Shown here: positions 53,741-63,224 of the stretch, one piece after another
Layout of the letters: each line of letters starts with the position of its first letter
Numbering within the stretch: position 1 is the stretch's first letter
Source of the DNA: Carboxylicivirga sediminis
GTDB lineage: Bacteria > Bacteroidota > Bacteroidia > Bacteroidales > Marinilabiliaceae
Assembly (NCBI RefSeq): GCF_018156225.1
Contig: NZ_JAGTAR010000032.1
Span: 1 to 63,961 of the forward strand
Length of the DNA stretch: 63,961 nt
Reading direction: 5' to 3'
Notes under the pieces: model-generated
Told to the model about the DNA's origin: nothing
Database searches by the model: none
Seen by the model: the letters and a program-made list of their open reading frames with translations, nothing else
Translations under genes and position numbers: made by a program

Positions 53741-54436
53741 ATGCCAAAATCAGTTGTTTATAACGGATGTTCAGTGGGAGAGAATCCACTATGTTGTTTT
53801 GATAATTTGACAGATGATGAAATTGCATTTGTTGAAAAGAACAGTGTTGAGGTGGAGTATAAGCGTGGTGAAACAATATGCAAGCAAGGAGCATTTGCCT
53901 CGCACATTATGGTAATGAAAGAAGGCCTGGCCAAGATTTACCTGGAGAATGGCAATGACTCATTGATTCTGAAAATACTACCTGCAATTAATATTATTGG
54001 TTTACCCGCTTTATTTGATGGGAATAACACCTTCCCGTATAGTGCACAGACCTACATGGATTCAACCGTTAAGCTTATTGAAATAGGCGCATTCAAAAGC
54101 TTAATAGAGAACAATGCTCATTTCGCAGTACAGATTATAAGTCTGCTGGCCGAGAATTCTGTCATTATTAATGGTCGTTTCTTCTGCTTAACCAAGAAAC
54201 AAACCTATGGTCGTTTGGCTGATGTGTTATTATGCCTGGCCCAGCGTATTTATAAGCAGGATAAATTCCCGCTGCAACTTACCCGCAAGGATCTGTCTGA
54301 ACTGGCCAGTATGTCTATTGAAAGTACAACGCGCATTTTAACGAAGTTTAAAGAGGAAGGACTGATAGCCATTCACTGCAATGAGATAGAGATACTCGAC
54401 CCGGATAAATTACTTGAAATTAGTGCGATTGGTTGA
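53741..54436 (+). CDS. Crp/Fnr family transcriptional regulator
   Basis: A 231-residue regulator with an N-terminal cyclic-nucleotide-type beta roll (about 27-125: RGETICKQGAFASHIMVMKE), a dimer helix, and a C-terminal winged helix-turn-helix (about 170-215: LTRKDLSELASMSIESTTRI). Cysteines Cys10, Cys18, Cys19 and Cys47 cluster near the N-terminus, which could bind an Fe-S cluster as in FNR, though the spacing is not that of FNR. Divergent from the octaheme cytochrome operon, it probably controls that operon in response to oxygen or sulfur. Its 3' end overlaps the convergent hutG-like gene by 17 nt. Confidence 0.88.
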   Translation: MPKSVVYNGCSVGENPLCCFDNLTDDEIAFVEKNSVEVEYKRGETICKQGAFASHIMVMKEGLAKIYLENGNDSLILKILPAINIIGLPALFDGNNTFPYSAQTYMDSTVKLIEIGAFKSLIENNAHFAVQIISLLAENSVIINGRFFCLTKKQTYGRLADVLLCLAQRIYKQDKFPLQLTRKDLSELASMSIESTTRILTKFKEEGLIAIHCNEIEILDPDKLLEISAIG

Positions 54437-55409
54437 TCTGTTGTTCAATAATGGCATTGATGACGGCATAAATATAGACGGCAATTAATTTGGCTGTTCG
54501 GTTATCCGCATCAAAGCGGGGCGATACTTCTGCAAAATCAATGCTGCACACTTTACCGGTTTTTATAATGCTCTTAATAAGCTGAAGAACTAAGTCAGGG
54601 TCCAGTCCAAAGGGCTGTACGGCAGATACGCCTGGCGCATGGGCTGCCGAAAGCACATCGGTACATAGTGTCAGGTAAACGGCATCTTTGTCGTGCAGGT
54701 AATAGTGTATTTGCTCATCTACCTGAGAAATATGGGCCGCGGTTATCTCTTTGGCCAAAATATACCGGGCGCCCATTTCATCGGCTTTAGCAAACAAACT
54801 TTGCGTGTTGGCATAGGTCTGTGGTCCGACGCATAAGTAATTAAACGGCTGTTGGAGTTGAGAACAGATTTCATGAATCTGATTAAACATAGTACCCGAT
54901 GAACCTTTATCCTGCACAGGTCTTAAGTCGAGGTGAGCATCAAAATTAACTATAGCAGGAGCTGCTCCTTTTGATTGAAGTATGCCATTGAAATGACCAA
55001 GCGCTATCTCGTGACCACCTCCCAGTAATATGGGGAAATAGCCATGTTCCAAAATCAGCTGTACCGCCTTGGCTAAAGCTTCCTGGGCTTCTTCAAGATT
55101 ACTGTCTGTACAGGTAATGTTACCGGCATCAAACAGCTGGGCATGCGGGTGGCAGTTGGCCGGCCAATTCGCCATTTCCTTACGAATGCTGGCCGGGCCT
55201 TTGGCCGCACCCGGTCGTCCCAGGTTTCGCTTTACACCTTCGTCGCAACAGAAGCCTAAGAAACAGATATTTATCACCGCGCTATTGGCCTTTACTGGTT
55301 GGTTGAGGTTCAATGGATGGACGATCTGGTGCCATCTAAAAGCCATTGGATCACTGATGCTATCTATTCGTCCTTGCCAGGCTGTTGGCTGCTGGTATCT
55401 GATGTGCAT
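54420..55409 (-). CDS. Formimidoylglutamase-like ureohydrolase
   Basis: A 329-residue ureohydrolase (arginase fold) that cleaves formimidoylglutamate in histidine breakdown. Metal ligands: His133 in GGGHEIALGHF, DAHLD (Asp157, His159, Asp161), and Asp251. The usual first Asp of the DxD pair is Cys249 (LCTD), followed by APGVSA. The C-terminal signature SIDFAEVSPRFDADNRTAKL matches formimidoylglutamase better than arginase or agmatinase. No other hut genes are in the window, so the role is inferred from sequence. Confidence 0.78.
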   Translation of the reverse strand: MHIRYQQPTAWQGRIDSISDPMAFRWHQIVHPLNLNQPVKANSAVINICFLGFCCDEGVKRNLGRPGAAKGPASIRKEMANWPANCHPHAQLFDAGNITCTDSNLEEAQEALAKAVQLILEHGYFPILLGGGHEIALGHFNGILQSKGAAPAIVNFDAHLDLRPVQDKGSSGTMFNQIHEICSQLQQPFNYLCVGPQTYANTQSLFAKADEMGARYILAKEITAAHISQVDEQIHYYLHDKDAVYLTLCTDVLSAAHAPGVSAVQPFGLDPDLVLQLIKSIIKTGKVCSIDFAEVSPRFDADNRTAKLIAVYIYAVINAIIEQQINQSH

Positions 55410-55486
55410 GGTTCACGTTTTGATGCAAAGATGCTGGATAATACTGACAGAACTTCTGATATGCATCAATTGTGTGGTAGAAATAA

Positions 55487-55507
55487 AAAAGGCCGCATGG
55501 GCCTTTT
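55487..55507 (-). terminator. Terminator after the small lipoprotein gene
   Basis: Arms AAAAGGCC and GGCCTTTT (8 bp) with a 5-nt loop. On the minus strand a T-run follows. It closes the gene at 55537-56037. Confidence 0.85.
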
Positions 55508-55536
55508 CTCGCTATCAAAATTTGCTTATAACATCG

Positions 55537-56037
55537 CTACCAGTTGATGATGTTATAAACAATATCAATTTCATGGTCGTAAAATGGTGCCGGTTTGAGA
55601 GAATAGCTGTCATATATATAGTCCGGATCATTATAGTTGCATGAACAGTCGGGATATCTGAATCCGGGCCAGCCATTTTGCGGACTTAGTATAAATGTGT
55701 GCGAATCGTAGGAATTCCAGTAAATAGTGATTTTGAATATCTGCTCATCCATGCAGGGTTGGTAAATGTAACCACGTGCACCTGCAGCATTTACTTCGGC
55801 CCTGTCAAAGGGTACCATGTATTCATTAACTATCACCTTGCCCGCCAAAAGATCGATAGGGCGATTGTTTCTATCCCTTATAAAAACCTGCACTTCTCTT
55901 TCGTCATGCACATTTTGTTCAATCTTCACCTTCACCTTTAGCAAGTGCGGGTCTGTTATTTCCATATCGCTCAAAACCGATTTTGAGCAGCTGGTTGAAA
56001 TGATGGCTATCAGTATTAGTATATATTTCGCTTTCAT
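55537..56037 (-). CDS. Lipoprotein of unknown function
   Basis: A 166-residue lipoprotein (lipobox IISTSC, Cys17). The mature part is beta-strand-rich, including a segment VKVKIEQNVHDEREVQVFIRD that resembles an immunoglobulin-like or carboxypeptidase-regulatory-like strand set. Cys126 and Cys128-like residues in PDCSCNYN may form a disulfide or bind metal. No family is recognised. Confidence 0.65.
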   Translation of the reverse strand: MKAKYILILIAIISTSCSKSVLSDMEITDPHLLKVKVKIEQNVHDEREVQVFIRDRNNRPIDLLAGKVIVNEYMVPFDRAEVNAAGARGYIYQPCMDEQIFKITIYWNSYDSHTFILSPQNGWPGFRYPDCSCNYNDPDYIYDSYSLKPAPFYDHEIDIVYNIINW

Positions 56038-56270
56038 AACTTGTGGATTAATGGTTATACAAGTTACAGCTTCTGTTTTCGGGCCCTGATAACATTCTCA
56101 CTGTGTACTGATATGACAGATGACTTATCCTTCACACGTAATAAAAAATGACACTGCGGACGTAACTGGCAGAATAATAACTTATTGCAATTGTAGTCGT
56201 ACTTGATTTTGGACGAGGCGTGGTGCTGAAATTGTCCGTTTAAATCGCATTAAAGAGTGTAGAAATCTGT

Positions 56271-58097
56271 TTAGTGTCCGTTGCTGGGAACAAAACGGTT
56301 GATGGTGCTGAGCAGGTCATCATAGCCAATTGGCTTGGCAATATAATCATCACATCCGGCTTCGCGCGATTTCTCTTTTTCTTCAGACATAGCATAGGCC
56401 GTTTGTGCAATAACCGGCACTTTTTTACTGAGGCTCTTAATTTGGCGGGTAGCCGTATAGCCATCCATCAATGGCATTTTAATATCCATCAGAACCAAAT
56501 CAATACCATCAATGCGTTTAAATACATCCACTGCTTCCTGACCGTCGCGAGCCCAGATAAGGCTGGCATTTGATAAGGCTAAAGCAACTTCAATATATCT
56601 GAAGTTATCTTCTTCATCCTCTGCTACTAAGAATGTTTTACCTTCCCAGTTAAATTCCCTGACAGGCTCTTTGCTTTCTTCCTTGAAGTTCTCAGGAATA
56701 GCCAGTCGGTGATATGGTACTGTAAAAAAGAAGGTCGTACCCACTAGTGGTTCTGATTCTACCCACACTTCTCCACCCATTAGCGTAACAAGGTGTTTCA
56801 CAATGGATAGGCCAATGCCAGTGCCACCATATAAGCGCTCTTTGTCATCGTTAAATTTAGAAAAACGGTCAAAGATTTCATTCTCTTTACCTTTGGGCAG
56901 TCCAATGCCTGTATCTTTCACATAAAACCTCAGAAACTGGTCATCCTCTTGTGTGTAGCCAAATTCAATAAATCCTCTTTCGGTAAATTTAACAGCATTG
57001 CCAACCAGGTTAATCAGAATCTGCTTCAAGCGGTGTTCATCCGTTAGTATTCGGATGTTTTCATCACTCACTCCTTCTTTCAGATACAGCTTCAGGTTGA
57101 ATAATCCACGACGTTTGATGTCATCTAAAAATGATTCATATACCTGCATCATCACATGGTGCAACTTACAAGGAGCATTCTTAATCTGAAGTTGTCCACT
57201 GTCAATCTTTGAGATATCAATAATATCCTCCACCAGCGTCAACAGGTTTTTACCATTGATGCGTATGAGGTTGATAAATTCTTCTTTTTCCGTTGTGCTT
57301 ATGTCAGGGTGAGACAATAAATTAGAGAAGCCCAGAATGGCATTCATCGGCGTTCTAATCTCATGCGACATGTTGGAAAGGAATGAAGTTTTCAGATGAT
57401 CACTTTCCTCAGCCTTGCGTTTGGCCAGGGTGAGATCCTCATGCTCGCGCCTTAAAAGTCTTCGGTAGCGTGTTTCTTTCTCCAGGTTAAATATCAGACC
57501 ATTTAGCAGGCTTACAAGGGGAAGAAGCGTTACTAAGATAATCACCAGGAAGATAATGGACGTCTTGATGTATGCTTTAAGAGGTATAGATGCTTCGAAA
57601 GGTACGCTGAGTATGTTGGTATAGAGCACCATGGCAATGGCTGCAATTGTAATGCCGATTGTAATTACCGACATCCACGCACGTTTTTGTCCTACCAGTA
57701 TGCCCGAAAGCAAAGCGTAGGAAATAAAGAACGCGTACCCTAAGGATGAATTATTGGATTCGAGTAGTGAATATACCCCAATGAGATAAATGAGGAATAA
57801 TATCCAGGAGACTCTGAACTTTAGAGGCAGGCTCCTGACCGTTGTTGCGAATACAGCTGAGAAGAATACAAACGATGAAAAAATAGCATAGGCAAACTTG
57901 GCATCTTTGATAAATGAAAGTCCCAGGTACAAGTATACCACCAATCCGATGAACAGAACGCCTATGGAGAAATAATGAAAAATCCGTTCCCGCCAATAGA
58001 GCAGTCCGTCACCCGAACGTAAGTTGGTAGGTCCTAACCTCCTACGTATAAATACATCTAACTTCCTGTATAACCTTGCCCCAGTAACTCTTCCCAT
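56271..58097 (-). CDS. Hybrid sensor histidine kinase/response regulator
   Basis: A 608-residue hybrid kinase. Six membrane helices (about 44-205) lead into a short linker and the HisKA domain, with phosphoacceptor His245 in SNMSHEIRTPMNAILGFS. The HATPase domain carries VGNAVKFT, DTGIGLP and GGTGIGLSI. A C-terminal receiver domain (about 487-605) has Asp538 in LVLMDIKMPLMDGYTA and Lys in YIAKPI. No PAS or DNA-binding domain is seen, so output probably needs another receiver or phosphotransfer protein. The sensed signal is unknown. Upstream on the minus strand lies the radical SAM gene, 187 nt away. Confidence 0.93.
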   Translation of the reverse strand: MGRVTGARLYRKLDVFIRRRLGPTNLRSGDGLLYWRERIFHYFSIGVLFIGLVVYLYLGLSFIKDAKFAYAIFSSFVFFSAVFATTVRSLPLKFRVSWILFLIYLIGVYSLLESNNSSLGYAFFISYALLSGILVGQKRAWMSVITIGITIAAIAMVLYTNILSVPFEASIPLKAYIKTSIIFLVIILVTLLPLVSLLNGLIFNLEKETRYRRLLRREHEDLTLAKRKAEESDHLKTSFLSNMSHEIRTPMNAILGFSNLLSHPDISTTEKEEFINLIRINGKNLLTLVEDIIDISKIDSGQLQIKNAPCKLHHVMMQVYESFLDDIKRRGLFNLKLYLKEGVSDENIRILTDEHRLKQILINLVGNAVKFTERGFIEFGYTQEDDQFLRFYVKDTGIGLPKGKENEIFDRFSKFNDDKERLYGGTGIGLSIVKHLVTLMGGEVWVESEPLVGTTFFFTVPYHRLAIPENFKEESKEPVREFNWEGKTFLVAEDEEDNFRYIEVALALSNASLIWARDGQEAVDVFKRIDGIDLVLMDIKMPLMDGYTATRQIKSLSKKVPVIAQTAYAMSEEKEKSREAGCDDYIAKPIGYDDLLSTINRFVPSNGH

Positions 58098-58284
58098 AGT
58101 TCGTTTAAGGCATTATAATGTGTGCAATATCAACGGTTTTGTTTTGGAATTCTGGTTAAAGTTAAATAATTATAACAGTTAAACTATTTATTTTATTGAA
58201 TTTTTACGAAGGATTTATTAACCGATGAAAAGTGGTGATAAACGCTATTTTAAGCTTGATTACACCTGCCCGATAAAGCGATGT

Positions 58285-59298
58285 TTAAAACAGGTGCTTG
58301 CCCTCAGGGCAGTTGGTGCACATATCAATGCTATTGCGCTGTTTAAATATCTGTTGCTTAAATGACAAGCTCTTGTCTCCAAACCACAATTCATCAAAGG
58401 GCTGCTTGTTTACGTTGCCAAAAGTATGTTCGGCATCTTTATCATAGCAGCAGGGCGATAAACGACCATCCCAGGTGATGGTAGTCGAATGCCATTGTCG
58501 CCAGCACCTGTTTTGGACGGGGCTTTTCAGGAAGCGGCCCAGTTCATCAGAGTAACGGCTGTACCTGGCATTCAGGGGTGGACGCATGGTGCCAAAGCTA
58601 TTGAATTGGGCGGTTTTAACTTCCAGCTTATCCACGCTTAAACGCCGTGCCAGTTTTTTAATTTGCGGCAGCTCATGTTCGTTGTGTCGAAAAACCAAAA
58701 ACTGCATCACAATTATTGGGTAGGCAGAACGTGCTCGCTTTTTAGCTCTCACCACATCAATAATACTTTGCTTAACCCGGTTAAAACTGCCACCAACGCG
58801 GTATAATCCATAGCTTTCCTGGCTGGTGCCATCCACCGAAAATATTATACGTGTTAATCCCGATTGCACCAGTTGATCGGCCAGTGACGGATTCATGTAA
58901 TGGCCATTTGTAGAAGTAGAGGTATAGAGCCTGTAACGGGTAGCTCCCTTTACCATGGCTCCAAAATCAGGATGCATCAATGGCTCGCCCTGGATATATA
59001 GGTTGAGATACAACAGTTCAGGCGTCAGCTGTTTCAGCATATTTGAAAAGTCCGATAGCTGTATCATACCTCTTGGACGCTTAAGTAAATTGGCGCCGGT
59101 AGGACATTCGGGACATTTTAGGTTACAGATACTGGTTGGCTCTATAGCACAGGCCATCGGTTTACCTTTTATTTGAATTGTATGGCCATAGTGAGCACGC
59201 AGATAGGAATAAACTAAGCGAAAAGCATTTAACAGGCGCCGCAGAGTGAGAACTCTTATAAGCGCCCAGGCCTCCAATATAAATGCTTTTAGTGTCAT
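58285..59298 (-). CDS. Radical SAM/SPASM domain protein
   Basis: A 337-residue radical SAM enzyme. The [4Fe-4S] motif is CNLKCPEC (Cys58, Cys62, Cys65), then a TIM-barrel core with LYIQGEPLMHPDF. The C-terminal SPASM region holds cysteines in CWRQW, CCYDKD and CTNCPEG, typical of auxiliary clusters. SPASM enzymes modify peptides or act in cofactor synthesis, but no precursor peptide is next to it. It follows the OmpA lipoprotein gene with a 1-nt gap, so the two are cotranscribed. Confidence 0.88.
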   Translation of the reverse strand: MTLKAFILEAWALIRVLTLRRLLNAFRLVYSYLRAHYGHTIQIKGKPMACAIEPTSICNLKCPECPTGANLLKRPRGMIQLSDFSNMLKQLTPELLYLNLYIQGEPLMHPDFGAMVKGATRYRLYTSTSTNGHYMNPSLADQLVQSGLTRIIFSVDGTSQESYGLYRVGGSFNRVKQSIIDVVRAKKRARSAYPIIVMQFLVFRHNEHELPQIKKLARRLSVDKLEVKTAQFNSFGTMRPPLNARYSRYSDELGRFLKSPVQNRCWRQWHSTTITWDGRLSPCCYDKDAEHTFGNVNKQPFDELWFGDKSLSFKQQIFKQRNSIDMCTNCPEGKHLF

Positions 59299-59299
59299 G

Positions 59300-60319
59300 C
59301 TAATTATCCAGTTCTAATAGTTCAAATACTTCTGACCAGCGAGGTGTAAGTATTATCTCGGTTCTTCTGTTTTTTTGTAGGGCGGCAGCATCATTTCCTT
59401 CGATGAGTGGAATATGCTTGCTTCGACCGGCTGCAGTGATGCGACGAGGGTTTATTGTACTATTATCCAGTAATATTCTCACCACTGAGGTGGCACGTTT
59501 CACACTTAAGTCCCAGTTATCTTTCAGTTCGCCCCGGCCATTGTAAGGAACATGATCTGTGTGCCCTTCCACCAATATATCAATGTCTTCATTTTGCTCC
59601 AGAACCCGGGCAATTTTTTGCAGTGCTGTTACCCCTTGCTGGTTCACCTCATATCTGCCTGATTGAAACAGTAGTTTTTCCTCAAGCGATACATACACTT
59701 TTCCATCTTTCATATGCACCTGCAGCTCATCGCCCGAGAAGCCGGTCAGGGCATCACTAATGGTTTGTTTTAGTGAACGCATGGCTTCGTCTTTGCTGGT
59801 CAGCATTTCTTCCAACTCAATGAGTCGTTTATTTTGCTCTTGCAACTGCAATTGTGCAGCAGATAATTCAGCATTGGCTTGCTCCAGTTTCTGCTGTTTT
59901 TTCAATAAGGCCTGCTCCGATGTCACTAACTCATCTTCTCTTTTTTGCAAATCATCCTGCAGCTTTTGCAGATAGGCCAGCAGTTTCTTATTATCCATAT
60001 TACTGCCAGAGTTGGTCTTCAGTTTATCAAGTAACTCGGTGTAATTCTGAAAAAGCTCATCGTAACGTTGCTGCAGTCGTTGGTTCTTGCGGCTCAGGCG
60101 CAAGGTGTCATCACTCAGAGAGGCCACTTTTGCTGTGTATCGTTCGAGTTGCCCTGTTAATTCGCGGTTTTCAACCTTGAGCGCATCATTTTCTTTAGCT
60201 ACTTGTGAGGCGCTCATTTCAAGTTGTTCATTCTCCTCAGTCAGTTCTTCAAACTGTTTTAATGGTACGCAAGCCATCATCAATAGCGTGGCTAAACATG
60301 TAAAGGCAATTCTGATCAT
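59300..60319 (-). CDS. OmpA-family peptidoglycan-binding lipoprotein
   Basis: A 339-residue lipoprotein with a lipobox near Cys17 (LLMMAC), a long coiled coil (about 24-185), and a C-terminal OmpA peptidoglycan-binding domain (about 205-330: ILVEGHTDHVPYNGRGELK, with DLSVKRATSVVRIL and RRTEIILTP). It likely links the outer membrane to the cell wall. I use the ATG at 60319, which opens on the signal sequence; the frame extends to 60430 but has no signal-like start. It precedes the radical SAM gene by 1 nt. Confidence 0.9.
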   Translation of the reverse strand: MIRIAFTCLATLLMMACVPLKQFEELTEENEQLEMSASQVAKENDALKVENRELTGQLERYTAKVASLSDDTLRLSRKNQRLQQRYDELFQNYTELLDKLKTNSGSNMDNKKLLAYLQKLQDDLQKREDELVTSEQALLKKQQKLEQANAELSAAQLQLQEQNKRLIELEEMLTSKDEAMRSLKQTISDALTGFSGDELQVHMKDGKVYVSLEEKLLFQSGRYEVNQQGVTALQKIARVLEQNEDIDILVEGHTDHVPYNGRGELKDNWDLSVKRATSVVRILLDNSTINPRRITAAGRSKHIPLIEGNDAAALQKNRRTEIILTPRWSEVFELLELDN

Positions 60320-60527
60320 CTTAATCAAGGTTGTTTTTCCATTCAAAGATTGAAAAAAAAGCTGAAAGGTCAATAGGTGTGAGCTGTCAATAGAATAATA
60401 ATATACAAGCAACGGTCGCAGTGTAATCAACTAGCTAATGGATTGTGGTTTAAGTGGCATCTTAAGTACTCTGATTGACGGGGGTAATGAAATTTCTATA
60501 TATATGCGCTTATAACCCCATTCTTAT

Positions 60528-60535
60528 TATCTTTG
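60528..60535 (+). promoter_or_regulatory. -7 box upstream of dxs
   Basis: TATCTTTG, 54 bp before the dxs ATG at 60589. It lies inside the in-frame upstream extension from 60475, which argues for the shorter start. Confidence 0.6.
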
Positions 60536-60588
60536 CCCTGTTAACTACACTTAGGATACAATTGGAATCAGCTCACGAAGTTAAGAAT

Positions 60589-62499
60589 ATGAATGAAGGC
60601 CCAAGCCGCTTGTTGGATGCGATTGATTCACCTGCTGACCTGAAGCAGATTGAAGCAGATAAATTGCCGCAAGTATGTGATGAATTAAGAGAGTTTATTA
60701 TAGATGCGCTTTCGTGTAATCCGGGGCATTTTGGTGCCAGCCTGGGTGTGGTTGAGCTAACGGTGGCTCTGCATTATGTTTTTAATACTCCCGATGATAA
60801 GATTATCTGGGATGTAGGGCATCAGGCATATGGGCATAAGATACTCACCGGCAGACGTGACGTTTTTCATACCAACCGTAAGTTTAAAGGTATTAGCGGA
60901 TTTCCAAATGTATTTGAGAGTGAATTCGATGCCTTTGGCGTGGGGCACTCTTCCACCTCTATTTCGGCAGGTATAGGAATGGCTACTGCAGCGGCAATGG
61001 ATAACGATAGCGACAAGCATGTGGTGGCTGTGATTGGTGATGGTGCCATGACAGCAGGGATGGCTTTTGAAGGTTTGAATAACATGTCAACCTTAAAGTC
61101 TAACATGCTGGTCATTTTGAATGACAACAACATGGCTATTGATCCGGCTGTAGGTGGTTTTAGCGAATACCTGGTGGATATTGCCACTTCACAAACTTAT
61201 AATAAGTTTCGCTCAGAAGCATTTAAAATGCTGGAGAAGATGAAGCTGACGGGGCCGCGTTCCAAGGAGATGATCACCAAGCTGAACAACTCGCTTAAGA
61301 ACCTACTGACCAAGCAAACGAATATATTCGAAGGTCTAAATATAAGGTACTTTGGACCGGTTGATGGGCACGATGTGGGGCATCTGCAGCGTGTATTGAG
61401 TGATTTGAAAGATATACCCGGACCGAAGGTGCTGCACGTGATCACCAAGAAAGGGAAAGGATTTAAGTTTGCGGAAGAAAACCAGACTGCTTGGCACGCA
61501 GTGGGTGACAAGTTTGATAAGGTAACGGGCCAGCCACTTGCTGCTAAATCTTCGATACCCAAGCCGCCCAAGTTTCAGGATGTGTTTGGCAATACCATTG
61601 TTGAGCTGGCCGAAAAAAACGAAAAGATTGTAGGTATCACCCCAGCTATGCCATCGGGTTGCAGTCTCAATATCATGATGGAGAAGATGCCCGATCGCGC
61701 TTTTGATGTGGGTATTGCCGAGCAGCATGCGGTGACCTTTTCAGCCGGACTGGCTATTGAAGGGTATACGCCATTTTGCAACATCTACTCATCGTTTATG
61801 CAGCGAGCCTATGATCAGGTGATTCATGATGTGGCCTTGCAAAACCTTAATGTGGTATTCTGCCTCGATAGGGGAGGATTAGTGGGAGCCGATGGTGCTA
61901 CTCACCATGGGGCCTATGATCTGTCGTATATGCGAGGTATACCCAACCTGGTTGTTTCGTCGCCCATGGATGAGGAGGAACTGCGTAACCTGATGTATAC
62001 CGCTCAGTTGCCCAACCAGGGGCCTTTTTCCATTCGTTATCCACGCGGTAATGGTTCATTGATTGACTGGCAGCGACCTATGCAGGAGATAAAAGTAGGA
62101 ACAGGGCGTAAGCTGAAGGATGGTAAGGATTTGGCCATTGTCACCATTGGTCCGATAGGTGTTAAAACCAGTCAGGTGATTCAAAAACTGGAGCAGGATG
62201 GTCGCACTGCAATAGCGCATTACGATATACGCTTTGTTAAACCGCTGGATGAGGCACTGCTGCATGATGTGTTTAAGAATCATGATAAGGTGATGACCAT
62301 TGAAGATGGAACTGTTATCGGGGGCATGGGTAGTGCCGTGCTGGAGTTTATGGCAGACCATGGCTATTGTGCAAGGGTGAAGCGCCTGGGCATACCAGAT
62401 AAGTACATTGAGCATGGTACACAGACCGAACTCTATGGTATATGTGGTTTCGACAAGGAAGGCATAGAGAAGGCCATACAAGAGATGCTGGCGTGGTAA
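60589..62499 (+). CDS. dxs: 1-deoxy-D-xylulose-5-phosphate synthase
   Basis: Joins pyruvate and glyceraldehyde-3-phosphate to start the MEP isoprenoid pathway, using thiamine diphosphate. The 636 residues show [20 protein letters not shown] near the N-terminus, the TPP motif [16 protein letters not shown], and the transketolase block [20 protein letters not shown]. The C-terminal transketolase domain with [17 protein letters not shown] is intact. ATG 60589 ([10 protein letters not shown]) is preferred because a -7 box sits inside the longer frame. It is divergent from the OmpA operon. Confidence 0.97.
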   Translation: MNEGPSRLLDAIDSPADLKQIEADKLPQVCDELREFIIDALSCNPGHFGASLGVVELTVALHYVFNTPDDKIIWDVGHQAYGHKILTGRRDVFHTNRKFKGISGFPNVFESEFDAFGVGHSSTSISAGIGMATAAAMDNDSDKHVVAVIGDGAMTAGMAFEGLNNMSTLKSNMLVILNDNNMAIDPAVGGFSEYLVDIATSQTYNKFRSEAFKMLEKMKLTGPRSKEMITKLNNSLKNLLTKQTNIFEGLNIRYFGPVDGHDVGHLQRVLSDLKDIPGPKVLHVITKKGKGFKFAEENQTAWHAVGDKFDKVTGQPLAAKSSIPKPPKFQDVFGNTIVELAEKNEKIVGITPAMPSGCSLNIMMEKMPDRAFDVGIAEQHAVTFSAGLAIEGYTPFCNIYSSFMQRAYDQVIHDVALQNLNVVFCLDRGGLVGADGATHHGAYDLSYMRGIPNLVVSSPMDEEELRNLMYTAQLPNQGPFSIRYPRGNGSLIDWQRPMQEIKVGTGRKLKDGKDLAIVTIGPIGVKTSQVIQKLEQDGRTAIAHYDIRFVKPLDEALLHDVFKNHDKVMTIEDGTVIGGMGSAVLEFMADHGYCARVKRLGIPDKYIEHGTQTELYGICGFDKEGIEKAIQEMLAW

Positions 62500-62567
62500 A
62501 CCAGCCTTTATATTGCATAGGCAACGGTGTCCTTCCGTCTGTTATTTGACCTTAGGATTGTCGCGCT

Positions 62568-63152
62568 TTAGTAGTATTTGTCAATGCCTCCAAAGCCTTT
62601 TATCAATTTGTTTTCTGTTGTTTTGGCAATAAAATTGTGTAAACGCTTCTCAAACTCTTCCGGCCTTTTCCTGGCACTTTCGATATAGGCAATTCTGATG
62701 CGCTTATATGGTTCCGAAAAGTTCTGGTAATTCTCCCAGGCAACTTTCTTCGTCTTAAACTCCCGTATTATGTCCTCTGGAAAAGTGAACTCCTGTTGAA
62801 TGACTTTTAAAACGTCATTCTTAATTGAATCGTGAATCAAGTTGTTCTCAAAAAGCCACCTCAAACGTTCAATGTTTGGTTGTGAAAATGTTGAGTTTTT
62901 TCTTCTTCTACAAAACCGTTGAATAGAGGTCTCATTGTTGAGTGATTTAAGGGTGCTGTCGATCCAACCAAAACACAAAGCTTCTTCAACGGCATCATTA
63001 TACAAGATGCGTTTTCTACCGGTCTTCTTTAAAGGATATTCCAGCCAAATATCATCTTCCGACTCAAAATGAGCCTGGAGCCACTCTCTCCAGTCTTTTC
63101 TGCTTGTAAAATATTTAGTTATTATTTCACTCATCTCATAAGTTGTTGGCAT
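62568..63152 (-). CDS. YdeI/OmpD-associated family protein
   Basis: A 194-residue cytosolic protein of the YdeI/OmpD-associated (bacteriocin-protection) family. The conserved core is DIWLEYPLKKTGRKRILYND, then AVEEALCFGWIDSTLKSLN, and a C-terminal helix with AKTTENKLIKGFGGI. Family members are thought to be stress or antimicrobial-tolerance proteins, without a defined reaction. The gene is AT-rich and stands alone. Confidence 0.85.
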   Translation of the reverse strand: MPTTYEMSEIITKYFTSRKDWREWLQAHFESEDDIWLEYPLKKTGRKRILYNDAVEEALCFGWIDSTLKSLNNETSIQRFCRRRKNSTFSQPNIERLRWLFENNLIHDSIKNDVLKVIQQEFTFPEDIIREFKTKKVAWENYQNFSEPYKRIRIAYIESARKRPEEFEKRLHNFIAKTTENKLIKGFGGIDKYY

Positions 63153-63224
63153 TGTCCTTGTGTATGCGGGATTCAGGTATTTTAAGCGTACTGCGTTACT
63201 ATGTGAACGGAGCTCATATTTGTT

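Noticed and set aside
60320-60430. Upstream extension of the OmpA lipoprotein reading frame
   Set aside because: The lipoprotein signal begins at 60319; the extra part would hide it.
60475-60588. Upstream in-frame extension of dxs with a hydrophobic stretch
   Set aside because: A -7 promoter box lies inside it, and the usual Dxs start aligns with 60589.
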